From Neolewinella maritima (GTDB lineage Bacteria; Bacteroidota; Bacteroidia; Chitinophagales; Saprospiraceae), in the NCBI RefSeq assembly GCF_923081025.1, contig NZ_CAKLPZ010000004.1, positions 1 through 64,000 of the forward strand: a stretch of DNA of 64,000 nucleotides. The letters are read 5' to 3'. The translations under genes were made by a program, and so were the position numbers. The first letter of the stretch is position 1, and every line of letters begins with the position of its first letter. The notes beneath the pieces were generated by a model. It searched no databases. It saw only the letters and a list, made by a program, of their open reading frames with translations, and was not told where the DNA came from. Of this stretch, positions 7,462-16,688 are shown piece after piece.

Positions 7462-9171
7462 CTAATATTCTTTCCTCCCGGATACATAGGTCGCCAGCAC
7501 TTCGGTACTGAGGATCTGATCATCTGCGCAATTGGTGAGGTCATTGCTGAGCAGTACAAAGTCTGCCTGTAGGCCCGGCACCAGCGTGCCCCGCACATCT
7601 TCCTGAAAGGCGGAATAGGCCGCGGCGGCGGTGTAACTGTGCAGGGCTTCCTCCCGTGTCATGGACTGCTCCGGGAAGAATACGGCCTTACCGTCCGCCC
7701 GGGCGCGGGTGACGCTGGCGTAGAACGACTCGATGGGGTTCACGTCTTCTACCGGGGCGTCGGTGCCATTGGTAACTACGGCACCGGCGTCGATCAGACT
7801 GCGCCAGGGGTAGGCACCCGAACGGGCGCGCTCGGTGCCGAGGCGGGTCTCGGCGAACAGGGCATCGGACGTACAGTGGATGCCCTGCATAGCAGCGATC
7901 ACACCAAGCTTGGCGAAGCGGGGGATATCATCCGGATGGATGTGCTGGGAGTGCTCGATACGCCAGCGCTTGTCGTCGGTAGGGTCCACGTACTTGGCCA
8001 TCAGGTCGAGGGTCTCGCGGTTGGCCCGATCGCCAATGGCGTGTACGCAGAGCTGCATGTTGTGGGTAATGGCAAGTTGGGCGATGCTGTCTACCGTGGC
8101 TACCTCCGTGGTGTTCTGACCGGTAAAGCCGGGGTTGTCGAAGTAGGGTTCCAGCAGCCAGGCGCCGTAGCTACCCAGTGCACCATCCAATTCGGTTTTA
8201 ATGGCGCTGCACTCGAAGCGCTTGCCGTAGTGCGGTAGTCCGTCCATATTACCGGCCATCTCGTCGTAGGAGTGGCGTAGCATCACCCAGAGGTTCAGTC
8301 GGAGGCTATCGGCGGCATCAAGCTCCCGGTACCAATCGACCTCCCGGAACTTCGTGCCGGCGTCCTGAAACGAAGTGATGCCATTGCGGAGGCACTCGTC
8401 CTGGACGGCGCGGATACCCGCCAGCCATTCTTCCTTGCGGGCTTCGGGGGTCATGGTCTGTACAAAATTCTGGTAGGCATCGGTAATCAGATCCATGGCT
8501 CGCTCCTCAAATACCCCGGTGGGGTCGCCGGCCCCGTCGCGCAGGACGCGGCCGCCGCGTGGATCGGGCGTTTCGCGCGAAACACCCGCCAGGTCCATGG
8601 CTTTCTGGTTGGCAAACAGGGCATGGCCGCTGGCGTGCCGGAGTACGACCGGGTGGGTCTGGGTCATGGCGCTGAGTTCATCGTGTACGGGATATCCACC
8701 TACGCTATGGTTGTGGGGTTCATCCCACTTCTCCTGATGTCAGCCACGACCCGTGATCCAGTCGCCCTTGGGGGTATCCTCGGCACGTTCGGCGACTATG
8801 GCTACAATCTCTTCCCAGCTGCGGGAACGCAAAAAATTGAGGTTGCGCAGGCTACTTCCCAAGCCGCTAAAGTGGGCGTGGCCCTCGATGAAGCCGGGCA
8901 TCAGAAACGCTCCGTCAGCATCTACCCGCTGGGTAGCTGTGGTGAGTGAGGCGGACCAGTCGGACGTGTCCGCGTCCATCCCGACCCGCTCGATGGTTCC
9001 ATCTGCTGCCACCAACAGGGCGGTAGCGGGGGGCAGGTCCTTACCGGACCAAATTGCTGCGTTGTAGACCAACAGACTGGCAGAATCATTCCCCGCCGGG
9101 TCATCGTTGCTTGTACAGGCGGAGAGACAGAAGAGGAGGAATACGAGTAGGCAGCGCAGCGATACGATCAT
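7462..9171 (-). pseudogene. YtcJ-type amidohydrolase lipoprotein interrupted by in-frame TGA
   Basis: One reading frame of 570 codons encodes an exported metal-dependent amidohydrolase of the YtcJ type: lipobox signal (FCLSAC), GFIEGHAHF, VHAIGDRAN, EHSQHIHPDD and the C-terminal GTDAPVE. The frame is broken once, at 8740-8742 (codon 144), by TGA. The context is WITGRG-stop-HQEKWDEP, and the family normally has Trp at that place (GRGW). The upstream and downstream parts are in the same frame, so this is a nonsense change (TGG to TGA) rather than a frameshift. Everything downstream is intact, which points to a very recent mutation, a sequencing error or readthrough. Restart at 8667 (MTQTH) would give a protein lacking the first metal ligands. 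Confidence 0.85.
8568..8585. promoter_or_regulatory. parS-like palindrome
   Basis: The 14-base perfect palindrome GTTTCGCGCGAAAC sits at 8570-8583. Read on the minus strand with flanks it matches 13 of 16 positions of the classical parS consensus TGTTTCACGTGAAACA. It lies within the broken amidohydrolase gene, where it encodes GVSRET, so coding could explain it. parB is 32 kb away in this window. Confidence 0.3.
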
Positions 9172-9270
9172 GCCACAGATTACGGCATTATTTGGAGAAG
9201 CACCGTATTGCGCTAGCTATCGGGGCCCCGCCCCCTGGCTATACAGTGGCCTTTTCCTACCTTGCCGGCA

Positions 9271-10584
9271 ATGACGACGAACGGAACATTTATCGTGGAG
9301 GGCGGCCACCGACTGAGTGGCGAGATCATCCCACAGGGAGCAAAAAACGAAGCACTACAGATCCTCAGTGCTACCCTACTGACGGCAGAAACCGTAGTGG
9401 TGGAAAATCTGCCTGACATAGAAGATGTCAACAAGTTGCTCGGTCTGCTGGACGGACTCGGCGCCGAGGTAGAGCGCGTAGACCGGCAAACGGTACGGAT
9501 CACCGCAGCGAACATCAACCTGGACTACGTGCTGAGTCCTGACTACGTCCGGGACGCCCAGCGTATCCGCGGATCGGTCATGCTTATCGCACCGCTTCTC
9601 AATCGTTATGGCCGCGCCAGTCTGCCCAAGCCGGGGGGGGACAAGATCGGGCGCCGCAGACTGGATACCCACCTACTCGGACTGCAGGCGCTGGGCGCCA
9701 ACTTCGACTTCGACAGCGAGCGTAATATCTACGCCTTCGAGACGGACGGGCTCAAGGGCACCTTCATCCATATGGAGGAGATCAGTGTGACGGGCACCGC
9801 CAATGTACTGATGGCCGCCGTACTCGCGGAGGGGGAAACCACCATCTATAACGCGGCCTGTGAGCCCTACCTGCAGCAGCTGTCGCACATGCTCAACAGC
9901 ATGGGTGCACAAATCGAAGGCATTGGCTCTAATTTGCTGAAGGTGCAGGGAGTGAGTCGCCTCGGTGGATGTACCCACCGGATGCTGCCCGATATGATCG
10001 AGGTAGGCAGCTTTATCGGACTGGCGGCCATCACCCAGAGTGATATTACCATCAAGGACGTGCGACTTGATAAGCTGGGCGTTATCCCACGGACCTTCGA
10101 AAAGCTGGGTATCCAACTGGAGTATCACGGAGATGATATCCGGGTGGTGCCCCAGGACCACTACGAGGTGCAGAGCTTTATGGATGGCGGGGTGCTCACC
10201 ATCTACGATGCACCCTGGCCGGGCTTCACGCCGGATCTGATCAGTATTGCGCTGGTGACGGCCATTCAGGCCCGGGGCTCAGTACTGTTCCACCAGAAGA
10301 TGTTTGAGAGCCGGCTGTTTTTCGTCGACAAGCTGATCGATATGGGCGCGCAGATCATTCTCTGCGATCCGCACCGCGCTACGGTGATCGGTCTGGACCG
10401 GCGTACGCCACTGCGGGGCATCCGCATGACCAGTCCGGATATTCGTGCCGGGGTGAGTCTGCTCATCGCGGCGCTCTCGGCAGAGGGTACCAGCCGGATC
10501 GACAATATCTACCAGATCGACCGGGGCTACCAGAATATTGATACGCGGCTACAGGCACTGGGCGCACAGATCGTCAGGGAATAA
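9271..10584 (+). CDS. murA: UDP-N-acetylglucosamine 1-carboxyvinyltransferase MurA (Asp type)
   Basis: MurA catalyses the first committed step of peptidoglycan synthesis in the cytoplasm, adding enolpyruvate to UDP-GlcNAc. 437 residues with the two inside-out domains, the KNEALQI start and the active loop. The catalytic loop reads PGGDKIG, so residue 124 is Asp where E. coli has Cys115. This Cys-to-Asp change is known to confer intrinsic fosfomycin insensitivity. ATG 9271 is preferred over TTG 9262; a TACCTTGC box ends 5 bases before it, implying a nearly leaderless message. DUF4286 follows immediately, a common Bacteroidota pairing. Confidence 0.97.
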   Translation: MTTNGTFIVEGGHRLSGEIIPQGAKNEALQILSATLLTAETVVVENLPDIEDVNKLLGLLDGLGAEVERVDRQTVRITAANINLDYVLSPDYVRDAQRIRGSVMLIAPLLNRYGRASLPKPGGDKIGRRRLDTHLLGLQALGANFDFDSERNIYAFETDGLKGTFIHMEEISVTGTANVLMAAVLAEGETTIYNAACEPYLQQLSHMLNSMGAQIEGIGSNLLKVQGVSRLGGCTHRMLPDMIEVGSFIGLAAITQSDITIKDVRLDKLGVIPRTFEKLGIQLEYHGDDIRVVPQDHYEVQSFMDGGVLTIYDAPWPGFTPDLISIALVTAIQARGSVLFHQKMFESRLFFVDKLIDMGAQIILCDPHRATVIGLDRRTPLRGIRMTSPDIRAGVSLLIAALSAEGTSRIDNIYQIDRGYQNIDTRLQALGAQIVRE

Positions 10585-10589
10585 CGCCT

Positions 10590-10904
10590 ATGCTACTCTA
10601 CAATATCACGAATAAGATCGACCACACCATTCACGACGAGTGGTTGGGGTGGATGCAACAGGCCTATATTCCTCACGTCATGGAGGCTGGCGTATTTGAA
10701 GACTACAAACTGAGTCGACTACTGGGAGTGGATGAGTCGGACGGCATCACTTATGCCCTGCAGTTCACGGTATCTAGCCGGCCGGCCTTTGACATTTACC
10801 AGGAGAAATACGCCTACGCCCATCAACAGATGCACGACCTGCGGTATAAGGGCAGTTTCGTGACCTTTCGGTCGCTATTATCGGTGGTAGACCACGGGGC
10901 GTAA
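10590..10904 (+). CDS. DUF4286 family protein
   Basis: 104 residues. The sequence (MLLYNITNKID, HDEWLGWMQQAYIPHVM, TYALQF) is that of the DUF4286 family, small cytosolic proteins of Bacteroidota with a ferredoxin-like fold and no known function. It begins five bases after murA and is surely co-transcribed with it. A conserved link with murA would suggest a cell-envelope role, but nothing in the sequence shows one. Confidence 0.85.
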   Translation: MLLYNITNKIDHTIHDEWLGWMQQAYIPHVMEAGVFEDYKLSRLLGVDESDGITYALQFTVSSRPAFDIYQEKYAYAHQQMHDLRYKGSFVTFRSLLSVVDHGA

Positions 10905-10929
10905 CGAAGTAGCCACTTGATATTCGGTC

Positions 10930-12141
10930 CTAATCCATCAGTCCGATCAGGAGCCAGTCAGCCAGTAGTTGCCGATTCGCCGGGCTTACGATCCGCACCT
11001 GGTCGCTGGCATTGGCGATGTTAGCCAATTCGATGTACACGCTACTGGGTTTGGTCTCGCGCAGCATGTGCAGGTCGCGGTAGCTCACGGTGCCCCCGTA
11101 GCCCCGGCCCGGCCGGTATTCTTCGTACTTCCCCTTCAGGGTACTCAAAATCTTTTCCGCACGCTTCGCACCCACCAGATCGCCCTCCGGGTGGTACAGG
11201 AATACGTCGAGTTGCTGTCCGCGGTGCCGGCTGTCGATGTGGATCGCTACCATGGTTTGGTCCGTGATTCCCTTAGCCAAATTCTCCTCGTAGAGTGCGT
11301 TGACGATATCCGAGCGCTGAAAGAGGCGCAGCTTCTGGTTTCGGGGCAGGGAAGCACCGCCCCAGACGGTCTCGTCCCGGTCCGGCTCCAGGTACTTATC
11401 GTCGCGAATCCCGTCGTTTTCATCCCGCACGATCATGTAGGGCGTACCTCCGTGCTCCAGGATGTTGCGGCATAGGCGCAGCGCTACGTCGTAGGCGTAT
11501 TCGTCTTCGGCCAGCAGGTGACCCGCGCGCCGACCGATCGCGCCAGGATCAGGCCCGCCGTGCCCGGCAACGATATAGAAGATACGTCCCGCCATGGTCC
11601 GGTCGATGAGCGGTACCGTAGCGTAGGTCGGCCCGAAGATGTTGAAGGTGCGTGGTGCGGCGGTGGTGGACTGCGACGGCACCTCGATGATGGGCCGGTC
11701 GGTCGGTAGGGTAGCCGGAGTGACTGCACCGAAGGTGCTACAGTGATCGATGTGGTGGGGTACATAGAGTAGGCCATCCTGTCGGTAGTCGCGACTGCGC
11801 AGCCGCCGTTTTAGCAGCCACATATTGTAGGCTTTGATCGCTACCGCACGATCCCAGTTTTGGTCACGGGTCGTGGTACGAATACTCTCCCCGTCGTAGG
11901 GCAGTACCGTAATGGGCAGCTTGTACTGGCGGCCTACCAGCAGTTTGCTGTTGGGATTGAGGTAGTTGATGCGGCGAAACTCGGTGATGTTGCAACCGTG
12001 GTCGATCAGATCGTACCGCCGCAGTAGCGAGTAGATGCCGTCGCCCCGCTTCACCTCTACGTTCAGGTACTCTACCGCACCGGCGCATGTGGAGCCCAGC
12101 ACGAGCAGTAGAAAAAGCATTAGGCGGAAGGAAGAGCGCAT
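10930..12141 (-). CDS. Secreted N-acetylmuramoyl-L-alanine amidase with LysM domain
   Basis: 403 residues: signal peptide (to about residue 22), a LysM-like repeat (about 26-77, ending GRQYKLPI) for glycan binding, a linker, and an Amidase_3 catalytic domain (about 187-402). Zinc and catalytic residues are visible in AGHGGPDPGA, the Glu of LLAEDEYAYDV, the His of VAIHIDSR and the Glu of YIELANIAN. It would cleave the bond between MurNAc and the peptide stem in the periplasm, as in cell separation or turnover. It is transcribed divergently from ccmB across 43 bases. Confidence 0.92.
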   Translation of the reverse strand: MRSSFRLMLFLLLVLGSTCAGAVEYLNVEVKRGDGIYSLLRRYDLIDHGCNITEFRRINYLNPNSKLLVGRQYKLPITVLPYDGESIRTTTRDQNWDRAVAIKAYNMWLLKRRLRSRDYRQDGLLYVPHHIDHCSTFGAVTPATLPTDRPIIEVPSQSTTAAPRTFNIFGPTYATVPLIDRTMAGRIFYIVAGHGGPDPGAIGRRAGHLLAEDEYAYDVALRLCRNILEHGGTPYMIVRDENDGIRDDKYLEPDRDETVWGGASLPRNQKLRLFQRSDIVNALYEENLAKGITDQTMVAIHIDSRHRGQQLDVFLYHPEGDLVGAKRAEKILSTLKGKYEEYRPGRGYGGTVSYRDLHMLRETKPSSVYIELANIANASDQVRIVSPANRQLLADWLLIGLMD

Positions 12142-12168
12142 ACCGTGTAGTTTCAGCGACGCACCGGT

Positions 12169-12176
12169 TATCTTTG
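12169..12176 (+). promoter_or_regulatory. -7 box TATCTTTG of ccmB
   Basis: An exact TAnnTTTG element ends 8 bases before the ccmB ATG, so the predicted RNA start falls almost at the start codon. No clean TTTG -33 box is seen at standard spacing. Confidence 0.55.
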
Positions 12177-12184
12177 CCGGCAGT

Positions 12185-12847
12185 ATGTCCCTGCTCCGGC
12201 AAATTTATAAACTCCTGCGTTGGGAACTCACCCTGGAGTGGCGGGACAAATACGCCATCGGAAGTGTACTGCTTTACGTCGTGGCTACGGTCGTTATTGT
12301 CTATCTGGCCCTGCTACAGGGACTGAACGCCGACACCTTCAACGCCCTCTACTGGATCATCCTCTTTTTCGGGGCCACGGTAGCCGCCGGGCGGAGCTTC
12401 CTGCGCGAAGGCGGTAGGCGGCACCTCTACTACTACACCCTGGCCGATCCACTGGCCCTGCTCTTCAGTAAGCTACTCTACAACCTACTGGTGATCTGGC
12501 TGATCAGCGGACTCACGTTTGTCCTACTACAGCTATTCGCCGATCAGGTCAGCATCCCCGCTCCCCTACCCCTGTTTCTGGCCACGCTACTGGGAGGCAT
12601 CGGACTATCGGCGATCCTTACCTTCGTCTCTGCCCTGGCCGCGCGCGCGGGAGGCAACGGTACGTTGATGGCGGTACTGTCCTTTCCCCTGGTGATCCCG
12701 CTGCTCAAACTGCTGGTGGATAGCGGTACCTATGCGATGGACCTGGGTATCGACGATCCATCACGTCCTATCTTTCTCATTCTGGCCGTTGATCTCTTAG
12801 CGATCGCGGTGGCCATTGTGTTGTTTCCCTTCATTTGGCGGGATTAG
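12185..12847 (+). CDS. ccmB: Heme exporter/cytochrome c maturation protein CcmB
   Basis: 220 residues with about six membrane helices, matching CcmB, the membrane subunit of the CcmAB transporter used for attaching heme to c-type cytochromes. ATG 12185 is chosen because it directly follows a TATCTTTG promoter box and because the ORF upstream is antisense to the amidase gene. Other ccm genes are not in the window. The job fits the multiheme and monoheme cytochromes encoded in the act cluster. The stop is followed by the serine dehydratase gene, perhaps in one transcript. Confidence 0.9.
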   Translation: MSLLRQIYKLLRWELTLEWRDKYAIGSVLLYVVATVVIVYLALLQGLNADTFNALYWIILFFGATVAAGRSFLREGGRRHLYYYTLADPLALLFSKLLYNLLVIWLISGLTFVLLQLFADQVSIPAPLPLFLATLLGGIGLSAILTFVSALAARAGGNGTLMAVLSFPLVIPLLKLLVDSGTYAMDLGIDDPSRPIFLILAVDLLAIAVAIVLFPFIWRD

Positions 12848-12895
12848 GTGCACCCCACTACCGGCCCTTCCCACGTTATTCTCCAAACACCCCGC

Positions 12896-14305
12896 ATGGT
12901 CACCCGTCTATCCGTTTTCGATATCTACAAGATCGGTGTCGGACCGTCCTCCTCCCATACCCTGGGTCCGTGGCGGGCTGCCCTCGATTTTCTCACGGTA
13001 CTCGACCGGGCGGGGTCGCCGGTGCAAAGTATCGGAGTACAACTGTTCGGAAGTTTGTCCAAAACGGGACTGGGACACGGCACGGACATTGCGGTCATGT
13101 TAGGCCTACAGGGGTACGATCCGGTGACGATCCTCACGCAGCAGATCCCGACGATCATCGACCGGGTACGCACTGAACGCCAACTTCAACTGCACGGCAC
13201 GGCGGTTCCCTTCGACTACCGCAACGACCTGGTGTTTCAACCAACCACCCACCCGGGGCATCCTAACACCCTAACCTTCACCGGACTACTCGCCGATGGT
13301 CAGTTGATCATACAAACGTATTATTCCCTGGGTGGAGGCTTCATCGAACGCGAGGGGGAGGAAGTGACCGAAGAAGTGGTGTATCCCTTTATCCACGATG
13401 TATCCTCCGGGGAGAAGATGATCCGCTTGTCCCATGCTTCCAAAAAGACAGTCACTCGCCTACTCTACGAGAACGAACGCTGCATCTACTCCAGTCAGGA
13501 GATACACAACCGGATCGAAGCGATCTTTCAGGTCATGCTAAACTGCGTGTACCGCGGCTGCCATACCGAAGGTGTCCTGCCGGGCGGACTGAACGTAAAC
13601 CGCAGGGCCGCCCATCTATCCCGCAAGCTACTGGCGGGCAAGAGCTACCCCGACCGCAAGAGTTGGCTGGAGGCGATCCGCAGGACGGCCCGCGATTTCT
13701 CGAACGTCAACCAGTGGATCAGCTGCTTTGCCCTGGCGGTCAATGAGGAGAACGCCGCCCTAGGACGCGTGGTGACCTCCCCTACGAACGGCGCCTCGGG
13801 GGTGATCCCCGCCGTACTACTATATCACTACCTCTTCGGTAACTTCGGAGAAGATGACTTGCTGCGGTTCTTCCTCAGTAGTGGACAAATCGGTGCCCTA
13901 TTCAAGCAGGGGGCTACGATCTCCGCCGCGGTGGGCGGGTGCCAGGCGGAAGTCGGGGTGAGCTCGGCCATGGCAGCCGCCGGCCTGACCGAGGTACTGG
14001 GAGGAAGCACCCGACAGGTACTGCAGGCTGCGGAGATCGCTATGGAGCATCACCTGGGCCTCACCTGTGATCCTATCGGAGGGCTGGTCCAGGTGCCCTG
14101 CATCGAGCGCAATGCCATGGGAGCCATGAAGGCCATCACCGCCGCCAACTTGGCACTGGCCGGTAATGCCGCACATGCGGTAGTCAAGTTTGATGAGGTG
14201 GTCGCTACCATGTGGGAAACCGCCCAGCACATGCACAGCAAGTTCAAGGAGACCGCGGAGGGGGGACTGGCCGTTCACGTTTCCGTGGCGCTACCCGAAT
14301 GCTAA
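12896..14305 (+). CDS. sdaA: L-serine ammonia-lyase (iron-sulfur type, single chain)
   Basis: 469 residues. It converts L-serine to pyruvate and ammonia using a 4Fe-4S cluster. Both halves of the enzyme are fused, as in E. coli SdaA: the beta domain ([15 protein letters not shown]) and the alpha domain with [26 protein letters not shown] and [12 protein letters not shown], which carries the cluster cysteines. ATG 12896 is preferred to the GTG at 12848, since family proteins begin close to SVFDIYKIG. It follows ccmB by about 50 bases and converges on the LptE-like gene with one base between stop codons. Confidence 0.95.
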   Translation: MVTRLSVFDIYKIGVGPSSSHTLGPWRAALDFLTVLDRAGSPVQSIGVQLFGSLSKTGLGHGTDIAVMLGLQGYDPVTILTQQIPTIIDRVRTERQLQLHGTAVPFDYRNDLVFQPTTHPGHPNTLTFTGLLADGQLIIQTYYSLGGGFIEREGEEVTEEVVYPFIHDVSSGEKMIRLSHASKKTVTRLLYENERCIYSSQEIHNRIEAIFQVMLNCVYRGCHTEGVLPGGLNVNRRAAHLSRKLLAGKSYPDRKSWLEAIRRTARDFSNVNQWISCFALAVNEENAALGRVVTSPTNGASGVIPAVLLYHYLFGNFGEDDLLRFFLSSGQIGALFKQGATISAAVGGCQAEVGVSSAMAAAGLTEVLGGSTRQVLQAAEIAMEHHLGLTCDPIGGLVQVPCIERNAMGAMKAITAANLALAGNAAHAVVKFDEVVATMWETAQHMHSKFKETAEGGLAVHVSVALPEC

Positions 14306-14306
14306 T

Positions 14307-14813
14307 CTACCAGTCGCCGGCAAAGGCGCGGTTGAAGATCTTTTCGTTGATGTTATCCAGGATGGTCTCTACGGCTTCATCCTGTACGCTGGCCAGAGAC
14401 ACTGCACCGTCGAAGGGATAGAAATCAGAGAAGTTACTTTTCCACCCTTCATCCGTGGGGTCCCGCAGGTTTTTGTACTCTACGGCAACGACGATGGTCA
14501 GGTGGTTCTGCTTGGAGAAGGCGGCCACATCGCCTGCCGGACTTGCACCCTCGGCGGTCACGCGGAAGTCGACCAGTGTGCCGATCAGTTGGATGTCCGG
14601 GTTATCCTCCGTGATCACTAGTCTTGCCTCATCGCGCACCTTATCCCGCAGCGTTTCCGTGGCATCCAAAAACAAGGTAGGGGGAGCCGTGAGGGCGTTG
14701 TTTTTGAAATTAGGCACATAGGCAGACTGTACGCCCTCCGGAATGGATATGCCCCGGAAGGAATAGCAGGCCGTCAGCAGTACGGAAAAAGCAAGCAGAG
14801 TGAGGTAGCGCAT
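14307..14813 (-). CDS. LptE-like outer-membrane lipoprotein
   Basis: 168 residues with a lipobox (VLLTAC at about residues 11-16). The sequence (CYSFRGISIPEGVQSAYVPNFKN... and a C-terminal helix of NINEKIF type) matches the Bacteroidota LptE family. LptE is the plug subunit of the LptDE translocon that inserts lipopolysaccharide in the outer membrane. It lies downstream of the crp-like gene, but a strong terminator separates them, so it has its own promoter or depends on readthrough. Confidence 0.82.
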   Translation of the reverse strand: MRYLTLLAFSVLLTACYSFRGISIPEGVQSAYVPNFKNNALTAPPTLFLDATETLRDKVRDEARLVITEDNPDIQLIGTLVDFRVTAEGASPAGDVAAFSKQNHLTIVVAVEYKNLRDPTDEGWKSNFSDFYPFDGAVSLASVQDEAVETILDNINEKIFNRAFAGDW

Positions 14814-14825
14814 CGTGTAGCTAAA

Positions 14826-14862
14826 CGAAAAAATCCCTTCCGGCGTTGCCGGCGGAAGGGAT
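14826..14862 (-). terminator. Rho-independent terminator of the crp-like gene
   Basis: On the minus strand a stem ATCCCTTCC/GGAAGGGAT with an inner GCCGGC extension is followed at once by a run of six T. It lies 30 bases past the stop of the Crp-like gene and directly before the LptE-like gene. Confidence 0.85.
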
Positions 14863-14891
14863 AAGGTAATTGGGATTACGGGAGGACTGTA

Positions 14892-15584
14892 CTAGGCTGC
14901 ACTAGCCAGCAGTTCGTCCATATCACGTACCAGAATGCGGCCGCGATTAAAGTAAATCAGGTTCTCTTTACGCAGATCGTTCAGGACCAGGGTCACGGTC
15001 TGCCGGCTGGTGCACGTAATATTGGCGATATCCTGATGGGTTAGACTATGCTTCAGGAGCATCTCGTAACCTACGCGACGACCGCGTTCGGTCACCACCT
15101 GGTGCAGGAAACCGACGATGCGACTGCGTGCGTCCTTAAAAATTAAGTTCTCCAGCTTGTTCTCGGCTGCCATCATGCGCTTGCCGAACAGACCCAGGAT
15201 CTGGCGACTCAGCAGGGGGTTGCCAAAGACAATACGCTGGAAGTCGGCTACGCGGATCGTGTAGTAGTGCACTTCTTCCTTAAGCGACTGGGCGGTTTCG
15301 TTGCGGGTCACCTCTCCGACCAGGCTTAACTCGCCGAAGATGGCGTCGGGGTGGATGAGCTGCTTGATGACCTCCTTACCCTCGTTGCTGTGGGTACTGA
15401 TCTTGATGGGCCCCTTGGCTAATAGGTAGATATGGTCGCTTGCGTCACCGGGCTGGTAGATTATCGAGTAACGTGGCTTGGTCTTGAACTCCATGGTCTC
15501 GGCCAGCCGCCGCTTCTCTTCAGTAGTGAGACCATCAAAAAGATCGAAATTTTCGAGCAGGGAGATTTTATTCGCGGTATCCAT
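14892..15584 (-). CDS. Crp/Fnr-family transcription regulator
   Basis: 230 residues: a cyclic-nucleotide-binding beta-roll (about 10-125, with IIYQPGDASDHIYLLAKGPIKI and IFGELSLVGEV), a dimer helix, and a C-terminal winged helix-turn-helix (LTHQDIANITCTSRQTVTLVLNDL). The Cys residues needed for an Fnr iron-sulfur cluster are not present at the N-terminus, and the usual cAMP pocket Arg cannot be confirmed, so the signal is unknown. ATG 15584 (MDTANK) fits better than 15608. It sits about 1.1 kb upstream (by transcription) of the heme-copper oxidase block and may regulate respiration, but this is only proximity. Confidence 0.9.
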   Translation of the reverse strand: MDTANKISLLENFDLFDGLTTEEKRRLAETMEFKTKPRYSIIYQPGDASDHIYLLAKGPIKISTHSNEGKEVIKQLIHPDAIFGELSLVGEVTRNETAQSLKEEVHYYTIRVADFQRIVFGNPLLSRQILGLFGKRMMAAENKLENLIFKDARSRIVGFLHQVVTERGRRVGYEMLLKHSLTHQDIANITCTSRQTVTLVLNDLRKENLIYFNRGRILVRDMDELLASAA

Positions 15585-15689
15585 TGGGTGACATTGAGGG
15601 TTAAGCAAGAGCGCCGGTGGCGGCCGGGACCAGCTAAATGCATCGTCCCTTTGTCTTCTAGACCCCGATTGTCATACGACCCCCTAAGC

Positions 15690-16283
15690 TTACACTGTTT
15701 TATTTTGAGAATTCTTTCCGTCGGTTCCCTTACCTAGTGTGCCATCTAGTAGCGCAACACGCTGCAGGGCCAGAATACTGAGGGCATCCGTGATTCGTCC
15801 GTCGAGCGTCATGGCTATTGCTTCCTCCAACCGCAGCCTGCGTACGCGCAAGTCTTCTGTGTCTTCCGGTTCGGCGGCCTCCTGGCGTAATCCTTCCGCC
15901 AGATACGCTACCCCCCACTCATCGGAAACGGAATTACTGAGGTGGAACTCCATAAGCTGCGACCACCGGGTGGCGACCAGCCCCGTCTCTTCCTTCAGCT
16001 CACGTTGAGCGGTCTGTAGGGGGTCTTCCCCGACCGGGCAGCCGCCCTCGGGGATCTCCCAACTGTAGGCATCCAGCGCGTAACGGTACTGACCGACCAG
16101 GTAGGTATAGCCGTCAGCATCTACCGGTACGATGCCGATCGCGTGGTTTTTGTAACGGACCAGTCCGTAAATACCGTCACTACCACCCGGAGTGACGACC
16201 TCGTGGTGCTCGATCTTTATCCAGGGATTTTCGTAGGGTGTACGGACGGATTTGGTCGACCACGGATTCACTGCTTCTGCCAT
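15690..16283 (-). CDS. Nudix hydrolase, ADP-ribose pyrophosphatase type
   Basis: 197 residues. The Nudix box is complete and canonical: GGCPVGEDPLQTAQREL continuing KEETGL. The placement after a YLVGQYRYAL strand and before EFHLSNSVSDEW resembles ADP-sugar pyrophosphatases (NudF-like), which hydrolyse ADP-ribose and related compounds in the cytoplasm. A neighbour to a cupin gene on the same strand, separated by about 27 bases. Substrate not certain. Confidence 0.87.
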   Translation of the reverse strand: MAEAVNPWSTKSVRTPYENPWIKIEHHEVVTPGGSDGIYGLVRYKNHAIGIVPVDADGYTYLVGQYRYALDAYSWEIPEGGCPVGEDPLQTAQRELKEETGLVATRWSQLMEFHLSNSVSDEWGVAYLAEGLRQEAAEPEDTEDLRVRRLRLEEAIAMTLDGRITDALSILALQRVALLDGTLGKGTDGKNSQNKTV

Positions 16284-16310
16284 ACGGCGAAGGTAGTTCG
16301 GTGCGTAGGA

Positions 16311-16679
16311 CTACAGTCGGTCGTAGCGGCTGACCGTAAGGGCATGGGCTACCTCGCCGGTATGTTTGGTAGCGATAGGCTCAAGCAACAGCAGGTGGAC
16401 CTCCTGGCCTGTCTCGGTACGGGGCCGGTGCAGCACGCCCCGCGGGACAATGTAGAACTCACCGGGCTGTAGCTTCACCGTAGTCCGATCCTTGAAGTCT
16501 ATATAGAGGGTACCCTGAAACACTAGGAATAACTCGTCCTCGTCCGTATGATCGTGCCAGACGAACTCACCCGCAACCTCAGCTACTTTGACGGCCTGAC
16601 CGTTGAGTTCGGCGATGACCTTGGGCGACCAGTGGTCGTGAAACTGAGCAAACTTCTGCGCGATGTTGATGACGGACAT
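16311..16679 (-). CDS. Single-domain cupin protein
   Basis: 122 residues forming one cupin beta-barrel. The first motif is WHDHTDEDELFLVFQGTLYI, giving the usual metal-binding His and Glu residues; the second is PGEFYIVPRGVLHRP with a further His. Small cytosolic cupins of this kind bind a metal and are often isomerases, dioxygenases or sensors. Nothing in the sequence tells which. It lies 9 bases after the small CPMC protein gene on the same strand in the genome order, so it may be the last gene of the respiratory block transcript. Confidence 0.75.
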   Translation of the reverse strand: MSVINIAQKFAQFHDHWSPKVIAELNGQAVKVAEVAGEFVWHDHTDEDELFLVFQGTLYIDFKDRTTVKLQPGEFYIVPRGVLHRPRTETGQEVHLLLLEPIATKHTGEVAHALTVSRYDRL

Positions 16680-16688
16680 ACGGGATGA

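Noticed and set aside
7639-8238. 199-codon plus-strand ORF opposite the amidohydrolase
   Set aside because: The opposite frame has clear amidohydrolase motifs; this one has none.
15656-15664. Single TCTAGAC heptamer upstream of the crp-like gene
   Set aside because: No second heptamer at 11-base spacing, so it is not counted as a motif copy; possible autoregulation is too speculative.
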